Virus record (IMG/VR): IMGVR_UViG_3300009705_000056
Coordinates: 1-34,636 of that record
Length of the DNA stretch: 34,636 bases
Reading direction: 5' to 3' (one strand)
Origin: a virus
Shown here: positions 23,189 to 31,630 of the stretch, in pieces
Numbering within the stretch: the stretch's first letter is position 1
Layout: each line of letters starts with the position of its first letter
Notes under the pieces: model-generated
What the model saw: only the letters and a program-made list of their open reading frames with translations
What the model was told of the DNA's origin: nothing
Database searches by the model: none
Position numbers and translations under genes: made by a program

Positions 23189-26100
23189 ATGCCAGTGTAT
23201 TTAGACGCTATACTTTTTCCCAGTGGTGACGGGGCTGGAACGTTTGAGGCTATAGGTGGACCTACAGCAAAGTGGCAAACCGTTAATAGTGGAATTGAAG
23301 CACCATTTGACTCAACATACCTACGAGCTTCTGGAGTTGAAGTAAAACAAGCTGGTGGCAAAACTCAGTTTCTTAACTTGGAAGAGCTTCCTCCTTATTT
23401 TAACACGATGGATACTATTTCTGGAATTGTAAGACTGCAAGTTGCTCATGATGATGACTATGAGCTTACTTTGCAGTTTTTTGAAGGAGATAGCACTACG
23501 CCGCTTACTAGTGCTAGTGGTAAGTTTGGGTACTGTAATACTAGCACATGTAGCGAATTTCCTGGAACACCTGTCTCGCAGGGTGGTACATTTGCAAATT
23601 ATGTATTTAATTTTGATTTAAAAAATAGGAATCACGGTTTTTGTGCTTGGGAAGATGCGTTACTTAAAATAACAGTTGAGTCTGATGAAGATTCTAGTCC
23701 TGTTGACATATCAGAAATACAAGTTAATGCAATTTATACTTCTGGTGCTGGTAGGTGTGCAGATGGTAGACCTATACGTCATTGTGACTGCGATCCTCCT
23801 GTTGCCACAGACGGTACGTGTTGCTGGTGTGATAAAACAACAAATCCTGCAAGTTTTTCGTACTACTGTGTAGAGAATATAACCCCAGCGGATTGTTTTT
23901 CACAATACCCAAATTCTTCATGGGCAAAAGTTGCCGGTGGTTGTTCTTCGCGTGACTGTTCTAGCATTTGTGGAGAAAACAAGTGGACTTGTGTAGACCC
24001 AGAAATTACAACAATTGACAGGTGCATTGAAGCATCAAATGGTCAGTATTTAAGTCAACAAGAGTGCTTGGATGCTTGCAAGACCACGGGATGGAATTGC
24101 GTTGGAAATGCGTGTGTAGAAGTAGATAAATCAGTAAGTACTTATGCAACCCAAGCCGAATGTGAATCCGCATGTTGGTTATGGGAGTGTAGCGGTGTGC
24201 CTGATCCTAATGATATTCCAGGGGGACGCGAATGCCAATGTGTTCAGAGTCCGAATGGAACTTACGACACTCAAGACGTTTGTAGATCCGGAGAATGGTG
24301 GTGGGGGTGTTCTTGGGATGAGGTGGCAGAAGATAGCATATGTATCCAAACTTCATCAGGAATATATTTAAATGCACCTATTTGTTCAGGTGCTATTGCT
24401 GCGGAGGGATGCCCTCCAACAGATTGTTGTCAATGGGATGGTGTAGCTTCTATTGTATTATCAGGAGTCACTTGTGATGATAATAATGTTTATCAAACAT
24501 TTACTGTGCCAGAAGGTCCACCTGGCTCTTGGAATTGGGAATCTCAGCTAGCGTGTGGAGATAATTTTAGCATTGGAATATCATGTGATTCTGCAGCAGC
24601 GGTTGGTCCCGACAAATGGCAAATAGACTCTTTTTCAGCTACATGTATGGATATAGAACTTGAAGGCGAATTGACACCACCCACTTGTGACGTTGCTCCC
24701 AGTTGGCTGTTTAAAATTAATTCATCGGATGGTTGTGCGGAATGTTGCCCTAGCGGTGATTGGATTTGTCAAGATAATGAATGCGTTGATGTTGGGCCGG
24801 ATTATACAGGGGGCGAAACGGTATATATAAGTGAACAAGAGTGTCAGGAAAACTGTTCAGTACCTTCGGGGGCATGTTGTTACCAAACGGGGTCAGATGG
24901 ATGGGAATGCATGAACTACAAAACCGAGGAAGAGTGTACAGCTTTTGCGACAGTGACAAATTGGTACGAGGACGAAGTCTGTGTTGATTGTACTTGGTTG
25001 TATGAATGCGTGACTCCGTGTGGCGATCCTGATGGTTGTAGCGAACCGTCATGCGTTCGCACTGCGGATGGAACTTATGCAACTAAAGCATTGTGTGAAG
25101 CAGAGTGTGTGGCCCCAACGGGTGCATGTTGTGTAGACAATGTTTGTACTCCGAATCAAACTGAGGCACAGTGTGAGGCTCTTGGAGTAGGGGCAACATC
25201 AGTAGCGTGGTATGAGAATGAGGATTGTGTTGATTGTACTTGGCTTTATGAATGTGTTGACGGATCGTGTGTTCGCACTGAGAACGGAACGCACGCAACT
25301 AAAGAATTATGCCAAGCATCGTGTTTAGGTTCATGTTGTTACCAAGATGAAGATCTTAATTGGTTTTGTCAGGAGAATAAAACTGAGACAGAGTGCAGTG
25401 CTCTTGCTGAATCCCCCGGAATATCAAATTGGTATTATGATGAAGTTTGCGTTGATTGCACTTGGCTTTATGAATGTACTGATGCGGGTTGTGTTCGTAC
25501 TGCGGATGGGACGTACAATACTAAGGCAGAGTGTGAAGCAGCGTGCATAGGTGCGTGTTGTGCAGATGGTGTTTGCACTCCGAATCAAACTGAAGCACAG
25601 TGTGAGGCTCTTGGTAGTGTGACAAATTGGTATCAGGGTGAAGACTGTGTTGATTGTAGCTGGCTTTATGAATGCACTGACGCAGGATGTGTTCGTACTG
25701 AGGATGGGACGTATAGCACTAAAGCAGAATGTGTAGCAGCGTGCATAGGTGCGTGTTGTGCAGATGGTGTTTGCACTCCGAATCAAACTGAGCCTGAATG
25801 TAGTGAGCGTGATGGAGCAACAACTTGGTATCAAGGTGAAGATTGTGTTGATTGTAATTGGCTGTATGAATGTACTGATGTATCAGGCTGTGTTCGTACT
25901 GCCGATGGAACGTATGCAACTAAAGCATTGTGCAGAGCAGAGTGTACGGGTGCATGTTGTTACCGTTCTGTGAAGGAAATTTTGCGTCCTAATGGGCATA
26001 CAGGCAATCCTTGGGATAGTTTTAATTACACTTTGATCAATGATGATGTTGAATATCCTTCTGCGGCAGGAGACAGTGATATAGCGGTGTGTGACAACTC

Positions 26101-28561
26101 TGACGACGGAGATCGTGGCACTTGGGATATGACTGCAGTTACTACTCTGACATCAATAACTAACTGTAGAATTCATCTTCGACATAAAGGGGGTGGTTAT
26201 TCTAACCCAGTTGATGTTGATCTTTATATTGGTGGATCTTGGCAAACTGCCGTATCCCTAAGTGTTACTAGTTCCTTTGCTTGGGTATATGCTGATTTTT
26301 CTGGTAGCTGGTCGTCTTCTGATTTTGATGATGCTTTATTGGGTGTAACAACAGGCTCTATAGGTGGCGGTGGTGAGTATCATTTAGCAGTTGCGTATTT
26401 CGAACTAAGCGAAGGAGATCCGGCAGATCCGGGAGAAGAATGGACCTGTGTTGAGAATCAAACTGAGGAACAGTGCAGCAGTTTTTCTGGTGAAACAAAA
26501 TGGTATCGGGACGAAAATTGTGATCCTGATTGTGATTGGTTATATGAATGTGTCGATCAGTCAGCAACCGACCCAAGTAATCCGACTGTGTGTATTCGTA
26601 CTGCAGATGGCACGCATGCAACTAAAGCATTGTGCGAAGCAGTGTGCGATGATCCACTACCTTCGGGTGCATGTTGTGTAAACGATGGTGGTGCTTGGAC
26701 CTGTTATCCTGATAGAACTTCGCAACAGTGCAGCGACCTTGGTGCTGCAGCGTCATATTCGAATTGGTATCAGGACGAAACTTGTGAGCCTGATTGTAGT
26801 TGGCTGTATGAATGTGTTGATGGGTCATGTGTTCGTACTGCGGATGGTACTTTTGATACTAAAGATTTATGTGTAGCTGATTGTGTAGCCGTGGGTGCGT
26901 GTTGCGTAGATAGTGTTTGTACTCCGAATCAAACTCAGGAAGAGTGTAGCGGTCTTGCGGTTTCAGCAGTATCAGCAACGTGGTATGTGAATGAAACTTG
27001 TGATCCTGACTGTGACTGGTTATACGAATGCACCGAAGTGTCAGGCTGCGTTCGTACTCCTGATGGAACGTATGAGACTAAAGACTTATGCGACTCTTAT
27101 TGTATAATGGGTCGGTGTTGTTGGCTAACTGAAGACGACGACGAAAACACCGTGGAAAATTGTGATACTACACATGAGTCGGGATGTGCAGTGTTGAGGG
27201 AAAACGAGGTAATCGATCCGTTAGTAGCTGTTTCAGGTTGGGTTTCGGGTGTAAATTGTACTGATGATCCTTGTGAATGGTATGATGCATGTTGTAATTG
27301 GGATGGTAAAGTTACAATATCATTTGCTGGACCTTCAGGGTTATATCTTGATCCAAATTCTGACATACTGAGATTTGGATGGTCTGATGGTGATAGTTAT
27401 ACGGATGTAGATGATGGCGTGCGAATGCCGCAATCGCATCTCAATGAAGGTCAGGTTACTTCCTACAACAGTGGTGAATATATCCAGTTTGGCACTGAGG
27501 ATGTTCCGGAAATACCAGCTACTTCTTTTGCAGTTAGTGTTCTTATACACACTGACGATACAGAAGGATCTGGAGTAGACCTCATGTGGGCAGGTGCATG
27601 GCAAGGTTTTAAACTACATAGTGAACGAGAAAGAGGCCCCGTCTTCGATAGGAGAGAATGGGATCAATATAGGTGGGATATTGTTACGGACTTGTCTGCT
27701 GGCGTATCCGGTATTGGAATGGAAATTTTAAATGGATGGAACGAGAACGAGTCTAACTGCACCCAATATTGTGGCGAAGATGAGACTGAAGTTGATGCTG
27801 CCTATATTGAAGTGGAGTATGTTTGTAATGAAGATGCCCCGGAATGCCCATATTGTTCTCACACTGAAGAGATACAAATGACAGGCTGTAGAGAAGATTT
27901 TTATCCTAATGCTATTATTCCACACTGCTGGGAGTATTTTGGCGAGGTTGATTGTGGCGATACTGTAGCTTTGAAAGTATATTGTGACCCAGACTTGCCC
28001 GTGTCAGATTCAGGTAAATGGACTCTAACACAATTTGACCGTTCTTGTGCTGATCCAGTGACCCCATCAGCAACTGGGGTGCTTTCAAATCCTGAAGAGT
28101 GTGATAAGTCTCCTTCATTTTACGGCAAATGGGCTGAGACTAAAGATTGTGAGTGTTGTAGGGAACACTGTTGTGATTGGGATGGTAGTGCTGCCGTTAC
28201 ATTCTTAAACGGTGAGACGCCATGTTTTGATGTGTCGTACACATTGACCAAAAGATCTGATTACATATGGGAGTTTGGCAGTTCTGGTATTGGTGATGCA
28301 AGCCCCGTATCTGGCGATTTAGGCGGCAATGATTACTACCTTAGACTCAGTTGTGATCCAGACAAAAGTCTCTCGGACTCTGATGAAATAAAAGAAAAAT
28401 GGACCATTCTTGATATAGATTTACCATGTGCGGAAAACTTTAGGGTGGTCGGGGGAAGCTCCCCTTGGTTATCACCACCTAGTTGTGATAACCCACCTAA
28501 TTTTCATCTTGCCTTTGATAGCATGGCCGGATGTACTGGCTCTACTTGTCCAGATTCTTAG
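23189..28561 (+). CDS. giant cysteine-repeat virion surface protein
   Basis: 1790 residues; the stop of the fibre gene is one base before the ATG, and CAGGAG precedes it. About 1-190: a beta-sandwich domain (GGPTAKWQTVNSG) shared with the 30398 protein. About 195-420: irregular Cys-rich modules (W-x-C, CIEASNGQYLSQQECLDACK). About 420-555: a CCQWDG beta domain that recurs near about 1370 and 1660. About 561-1308: eight tandem ~65-residue modules with 10 Cys each (GACC...C...C, WY..E.C..DC.WLYEC, CVRT.DGTY.TK..C...C). The sixth module is interrupted by a ~158-residue beta domain (about 927-1084). GACC motifs are common in Planctomycetota proteins. No catalytic motif or membrane segment. Probably a disulfide-stabilised fibre or capsid-surface protein. 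Confidence 0.85.
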   Translation: MPVYLDAILFPSGDGAGTFEAIGGPTAKWQTVNSGIEAPFDSTYLRASGVEVKQAGGKTQFLNLEELPPYFNTMDTISGIVRLQVAHDDDYELTLQFFEGDSTTPLTSASGKFGYCNTSTCSEFPGTPVSQGGTFANYVFNFDLKNRNHGFCAWEDALLKITVESDEDSSPVDISEIQVNAIYTSGAGRCADGRPIRHCDCDPPVATDGTCCWCDKTTNPASFSYYCVENITPADCFSQYPNSSWAKVAGGCSSRDCSSICGENKWTCVDPEITTIDRCIEASNGQYLSQQECLDACKTTGWNCVGNACVEVDKSVSTYATQAECESACWLWECSGVPDPNDIPGGRECQCVQSPNGTYDTQDVCRSGEWWWGCSWDEVAEDSICIQTSSGIYLNAPICSGAIAAEGCPPTDCCQWDGVASIVLSGVTCDDNNVYQTFTVPEGPPGSWNWESQLACGDNFSIGISCDSAAAVGPDKWQIDSFSATCMDIELEGELTPPTCDVAPSWLFKINSSDGCAECCPSGDWICQDNECVDVGPDYTGGETVYISEQECQENCSVPSGACCYQTGSDGWECMNYKTEEECTAFATVTNWYEDEVCVDCTWLYECVTPCGDPDGCSEPSCVRTADGTYATKALCEAECVAPTGACCVDNVCTPNQTEAQCEALGVGATSVAWYENEDCVDCTWLYECVDGSCVRTENGTHATKELCQASCLGSCCYQDEDLNWFCQENKTETECSALAESPGISNWYYDEVCVDCTWLYECTDAGCVRTADGTYNTKAECEAACIGACCADGVCTPNQTEAQCEALGSVTNWYQGEDCVDCSWLYECTDAGCVRTEDGTYSTKAECVAACIGACCADGVCTPNQTEPECSERDGATTWYQGEDCVDCNWLYECTDVSGCVRTADGTYATKALCRAECTGACCYRSVKEILRPNGHTGNPWDSFNYTLINDDVEYPSAAGDSDIAVCDNSDDGDRGTWDMTAVTTLTSITNCRIHLRHKGGGYSNPVDVDLYIGGSWQTAVSLSVTSSFAWVYADFSGSWSSSDFDDALLGVTTGSIGGGGEYHLAVAYFELSEGDPADPGEEWTCVENQTEEQCSSFSGETKWYRDENCDPDCDWLYECVDQSATDPSNPTVCIRTADGTHATKALCEAVCDDPLPSGACCVNDGGAWTCYPDRTSQQCSDLGAAASYSNWYQDETCEPDCSWLYECVDGSCVRTADGTFDTKDLCVADCVAVGACCVDSVCTPNQTQEECSGLAVSAVSATWYVNETCDPDCDWLYECTEVSGCVRTPDGTYETKDLCDSYCIMGRCCWLTEDDDENTVENCDTTHESGCAVLRENEVIDPLVAVSGWVSGVNCTDDPCEWYDACCNWDGKVTISFAGPSGLYLDPNSDILRFGWSDGDSYTDVDDGVRMPQSHLNEGQVTSYNSGEYIQFGTEDVPEIPATSFAVSVLIHTDDTEGSGVDLMWAGAWQGFKLHSERERGPVFDRREWDQYRWDIVTDLSAGVSGIGMEILNGWNENESNCTQYCGEDETEVDAAYIEVEYVCNEDAPECPYCSHTEEIQMTGCREDFYPNAIIPHCWEYFGEVDCGDTVALKVYCDPDLPVSDSGKWTLTQFDRSCADPVTPSATGVLSNPEECDKSPSFYGKWAETKDCECCREHCCDWDGSAAVTFLNGETPCFDVSYTLTKRSDYIWEFGSSGIGDASPVSGDLGGNDYYLRLSCDPDKSLSDSDEIKEKWTILDIDLPCAENFRVVGGSSPWLSPPSCDNPPNFHLAFDSMAGCTGSTCPDS
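24869..27112 (+). repeat. eight tandem ~200-bp coding repeats
   Basis: Eight units, mostly 195-240 bases, encode the 10-Cys modules; the sixth carries a ~470-base insertion. Units four and five share an exact 57-base stretch (25537-25593 and 25735-25791, offset 198 bases = 66 codons), indicating recent duplication. Other units are diverged at many positions. The tract could vary in copy number by recombination. It has no unique spacers and is not a CRISPR array. Confidence 0.85.
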
Positions 28562-28626
28562 TTCGACTAATTCGTAAAAATTATAGATATATACAACATA
28601 AAGAAAATTCTTATTATAGGTAAATT

Positions 28627-29679
28627 ATGTCCTTGGTGATATCAGATAGAGTAAAAGAAACGTCTATTACAACGGGCACGGGGACGGTATCTCTTGGTGG
28701 GACTTTCGGAGCATTCCAGTCTTTTGGATCGTCTGTGGGTGATGGTAACCAGACCTATTACGGCATAGAAAACGAGTCAAGATGGGAGGTTGGTGTAGGT
28801 ACTTATACTGCCTCTGAGAATACTTTATCGAGAGATACCGTTCTTGATAGTTCGCTTGGGCCGGGATCAGGTGTGAATTTAAATGGTGTGTCCATTGTTT
28901 TTTGTACTTATCCAGCTAGTAAGGCGGTTTATTTAAATACCGCTAATGATGTAGAGCTTAGTGGTAATCTTAATTTAACGTCATATGACAACCAATTAAC
29001 AACGTTCAAGTTATCGGATGCTGGTAATGTATTTCATACTTATGTAGATAGCGTGTATAATAGAACAATTAGTTTACATAATAATGGGACGGTTTCTCCA
29101 ACTTGGAAGCTAGGTCTTAAGACTTCTCCAAATGATGTATTAGAACCCCCGCAGTACGGTTATGTATACGGTCAAGATGGAGACGTTGGATTAGTAGGAA
29201 ATTCCACAAGTTTATTTAATTTATCAAATTCTTACGGGTTTACTGTTAAACATCAAGGATCTGATCTTATAAGAGCACATGCTATTACGGGTGTTAGTGT
29301 AGATGCTGATCTAGACCTGAAACAAGGCTTAACCCCAGCTAAATTAAATGTGTATAATAAATTTATAACCGCTTCAAGTTATGAGAGATTAAGTATTTAC
29401 GGTCAGCTATCTAGTAATTTTATAATTGCTGCAGAAGCTGATGGTGTAGGTGCGGTAAGGGATATTGAATTTCCTACTGCGGTACAGTTTACTGGTGATG
29501 TATCGATTAATAAAACAACGGAAAACGCTGGACTGATTGACTTTCGTGCAACAGCGGATGCGGATGCAACATCCGCGATTTCTACATTAACTAACAGTTC
29601 TGCCACTACGCATCATATTCAAGTTGAAATAAATGGTGCTAAGGCTTGGATTGCTTGTTCAACAACCGATCCAACATAG
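28627..29679 (+). CDS. phage fibre protein (SDRVKETS-type N-terminus)
   Basis: 350 residues. The first ~100 (SDRVKETSITTGTGTVSLGG, then GAFQSFGSSVGDGNQTYYGI, EVGVGTYTASENTLSRDTVL) form a domain widespread in tailed-phage virion proteins. The same domain begins the last gene of the window (33487). The rest is beta-rich and repetitive with short strands and TTDP at the end, typical of a fibre shaft and tip. A short site AGGT precedes the ATG. It ends just before a small membrane protein gene. Confidence 0.8.
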   Translation: MSLVISDRVKETSITTGTGTVSLGGTFGAFQSFGSSVGDGNQTYYGIENESRWEVGVGTYTASENTLSRDTVLDSSLGPGSGVNLNGVSIVFCTYPASKAVYLNTANDVELSGNLNLTSYDNQLTTFKLSDAGNVFHTYVDSVYNRTISLHNNGTVSPTWKLGLKTSPNDVLEPPQYGYVYGQDGDVGLVGNSTSLFNLSNSYGFTVKHQGSDLIRAHAITGVSVDADLDLKQGLTPAKLNVYNKFITASSYERLSIYGQLSSNFIIAAEADGVGAVRDIEFPTAVQFTGDVSINKTTENAGLIDFRATADADATSAISTLTNSSATTHHIQVEINGAKAWIACSTTDPT

Positions 29680-29689
29680 AAAGATCAAC

Positions 29690-29974
29690 ATGTCAGAAAG
29701 TTTAGACAGTCTATATAAATTCGTTATTCCATTGGTAATGTCTCTTTCTGGTGCTATCGCCGTATTATGGAAAGCAATGCATCACCAAATGGTCAAAACC
29801 GAAAAACGTATATCTATAAAACTAAAGGATTGCGAGGATAGACATGTAGAGCGTGACAAGTGGTCTGTAGAAATGGCAGAGAAAGTTGGAAAATTAGAAG
29901 GTTTAATGGAAGGCCATAAACAAGCACGAGAAGATTTAAAAGAATTATCAGTTAAAGTAGCTGAATTAATATAA
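29690..29974 (+). CDS. small single-pass membrane protein (holin-like)
   Basis: 94 residues starting MSESLDSLYK. One membrane helix (about 11-32: FVIPLVMSLSGAIAVLWKAM) is followed by a charged, predicted coiled-coil C-terminus (HMVKTEKRISIKL-type, then ERDKWSVEMAEKVGKLEG). The ATG at 29690 lies 10 bases after the fibre stop; the longer frame from 29633 overlaps that gene and is unnecessary. Membrane helix plus coiled-coil tail is common among phage holins or spanin-like proteins, but no endolysin is adjacent, so lysis is only a guess. Confidence 0.75.
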   Translation: MSESLDSLYKFVIPLVMSLSGAIAVLWKAMHHQMVKTEKRISIKLKDCEDRHVERDKWSVEMAEKVGKLEGLMEGHKQAREDLKELSVKVAELI

Positions 29975-29986
29975 AAGGTATTCATT

Positions 29987-30370
29987 ATGTATCAAAAGAT
30001 AACGCTATCCCACGATAGACAAAAGGCATTTAATGATCGTATAGATCAGGCTAATGTGACTAGGTATGGTATCATCAAATTATGGAAGGATGCTTACGAG
30101 TCTTTTTGGCAAACACCAAGAACTCATAGCGATAAGGCAATTTCAATAACAGATCTACAAGCTACTATTGATCAAAATCAGGTAGAAATCGGCAGGATGC
30201 TATCAGATGCTGGCGAATTTTTAACATTTGTGATGACATCGTATCCAGAGGCATTTGGTGATGATGATTCGCTTATACCTCTAAGATACCTTGCATATCC
30301 TTACGATTATATTGGTATTGCTGGTGCAGATCTGACTTTAACAGGTCTTAAGCCTGAGTGGGAAAATTAA
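29987..30370 (+). CDS. hypothetical protein
   Basis: 127 residues, mostly helical. N-terminal MYQKITLSHDRQKAFNDRID, a DLQATIDQNQVEIGRMLSDA helix, then an aromatic C-terminus (RYLAYPYDYIGIAGADLTL). No domain recognised. AAGGT lies a few bases before the ATG, and the gene follows the small membrane protein by 12 bases. It sits within the fibre block, so a virion or chaperone role is possible. Confidence 0.7.
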   Translation: MYQKITLSHDRQKAFNDRIDQANVTRYGIIKLWKDAYESFWQTPRTHSDKAISITDLQATIDQNQVEIGRMLSDAGEFLTFVMTSYPEAFGDDDSLIPLRYLAYPYDYIGIAGADLTLTGLKPEWEN

Positions 30371-30397
30371 CAAGTATAATTTTATTAGGAGAGCACA

Positions 30398-31369
30398 ATG
30401 GCTACGACGACAGTAAAACCAAATGGCGATGGTACGTTTGTCGATGGTAATTACAGCAGCTGGTCCATCGTTGGTGGCCCGACCGATAAATATGCCGCTG
30501 TAAATAATGGGACCGCCACCCCGGATGACACGGATTATGTCGTTAGCTCGATGCAAGAGGGCCAAGGTAATGACTACGGCTATTTTCTTTTTGAGGACAT
30601 GCCTGCGGATTTTGACACTGGCACGTCGGCGACAGTCAAGATACGTCAACGGTGTTACACTGGTGATGATAGCGTAAAGTATCGGTTGTTTGAGTCCAAT
30701 GAATCGACAGCGTTGACAAATGAAATAACACTGGAGTGTGACAATAGTGAAATTTCTCATTCGTACTCCCATCCGTTCCGGACCGATACTGTAAGTTTCT
30801 CGATCACCGGAGCCACAACGAAAACTGCTTGGGACGGAGTGGTACTAAAGATTTTCCATGTTGGAACAGGTGATGGCGACGATCCGCTGTACCACGTTTC
30901 TGAGATAGACTTGGTAATAGGTTATACTGTCTCAACGGCACCGGAAATTGCTGTTACCGGATTGGATGATGAAGCAATTGCAGACGGAGATAGCTCTCCG
31001 CGTACAGCAGATGGCACAGATTTTGGAACGATTACCGCAGGCGGTAGTATGGTTACCAGAACTTTCAAAGTTACTAATACTGGTGATGCTAATTTAACTA
31101 CAAGTACTCCAACCATACCCACAGGGTTCACTCTTACAGAAGGTCTTGACGCTACTATAGCTGCTGGAGCAAATGATACGTTTTCTGTGCGTCTGGATAA
31201 TTCTGTTGTGGGCACAAAAAGTGGTGACATTAGCATTGCTAATAATGATGCCGATGAAAACCCGTTCAATTTCGCTATTACAGGTGAAGTTAGTGCTGCG
31301 GCTGCGGCTGCATCCCCCATAGTACCTGTAACCAATGCTTTACTACGTCCCTCGTTTGCTGGGCTATAA
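30398..31369 (+). CDS. surface protein with choice-of-anchor D domain
   Basis: 323 residues, AGGAGAG before the ATG. About 1-185: the beta-sandwich domain shared with the giant Cys-repeat protein (GGPTDKYAAVNNGTATPDDT, FLFEDMPADFDTGT, AWDGVVLKI). About 190-300: a choice-of-anchor D (ASH/Hydin-like) domain with hallmark PEIAVTG, DGTDFGTI, FKVTNTGDANL, IANNDADENPFNFAITGEV. A short Ala-rich end (AAAAAS) follows. Choice-of-anchor D domains are frequent in surface proteins of Planctomycetota and other environmental bacteria and rare in phages. The DNA of the first two thirds is visibly GC-richer than its surroundings. Likely a virion surface or adhesion protein. Confidence 0.85.
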   Translation: MATTTVKPNGDGTFVDGNYSSWSIVGGPTDKYAAVNNGTATPDDTDYVVSSMQEGQGNDYGYFLFEDMPADFDTGTSATVKIRQRCYTGDDSVKYRLFESNESTALTNEITLECDNSEISHSYSHPFRTDTVSFSITGATTKTAWDGVVLKIFHVGTGDGDDPLYHVSEIDLVIGYTVSTAPEIAVTGLDDEAIADGDSSPRTADGTDFGTITAGGSMVTRTFKVTNTGDANLTTSTPTIPTGFTLTEGLDATIAAGANDTFSVRLDNSVVGTKSGDISIANNDADENPFNFAITGEVSAAAAAASPIVPVTNALLRPSFAGL

Positions 31370-31396
31370 TCTGTTTTCTGTAAAATCTTTATTTTA

Positions 31397-31406
31397 GTGT
31401 ATAATA
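31397..31406 (+). promoter_or_regulatory. candidate phage promoter motif
   Basis: GTGTATAATA (TATAAT at 31400-31405) follows ATTTTA in the gap after the choice-of-anchor D gene. It is identical over ten bases to the site at 17699. No -35 hexamer. A small AT-rich stem (TAAAAT/ATTTTA at 31381-31396) precedes it. It would serve the small genes from 31420 onward. Confidence 0.55.
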
Positions 31407-31419
31407 TACTGGATTAACT

Positions 31420-31560
31420 ATGATATTTGGCACTGTCTTAAGCGAATATCCCCTGTCTTCTACTAGACATATGGTATTAACCGTTAATGGGGAGGTAATA
31501 TCTATAGATATGTCTGTCCAGCAAGTGGTTAATGTTACATTAAACCTATACGAGCAATAA
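31420..31560 (+). CDS. possible small protein (46 residues)
   Basis: Open frame from ATG 31420: begins MIFGTVLSEYPLSSTRHMVL and ends VVNVTLNLYEQ. There is no strong ribosome-binding site. It lies 14 bases after the promoter-like motif and its stop is followed after one base by another small frame, so translational coupling is possible. Beta-rich character (MVLTVNGEVISIDM). Unknown function; it could also be a structured leader. Confidence 0.5.
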   Translation: MIFGTVLSEYPLSSTRHMVLTVNGEVISIDMSVQQVVNVTLNLYEQ

Positions 31561-31561
31561 A

Positions 31562-31621
31562 ATGACTGTAGAAGTTACATTATATATCAACACTGAAACT
31601 TCAGTTACTTTTTATAATTAG
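31562..31621 (+). CDS. possible very small peptide (19 residues)
   Basis: ATG 31562 to TAG 31621 encodes MTVEVTLYINTETSVTFYN. It begins directly after the stop of the 46-residue frame and ends 9 bases before the next gene. Arguments for: tight spacing and beta-strand periodicity. Against: length and no separate ribosome-binding site. Low confidence. Confidence 0.3.
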   Translation: MTVEVTLYINTETSVTFYN

Positions 31622-31630
31622 TGAGTCAAC

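Noticed and set aside
23189-28561. Tandem repeats as a CRISPR array
   Set aside because: Repeats are ~200 bases, in frame, diverged and without unique spacers; they encode protein modules.
29053-29357. GTGTATAATA-like matches inside the 28627 fibre gene
   Set aside because: They encode V-Y-N in frame and lie in a coding region away from gene starts; treated as chance matches.
30375-30380. TATAAT as a promoter for the 30398 gene
   Set aside because: Only 17 bases before the ATG, lacks the GTG prefix and any -35; a transcript would miss most of the ribosome-binding site.
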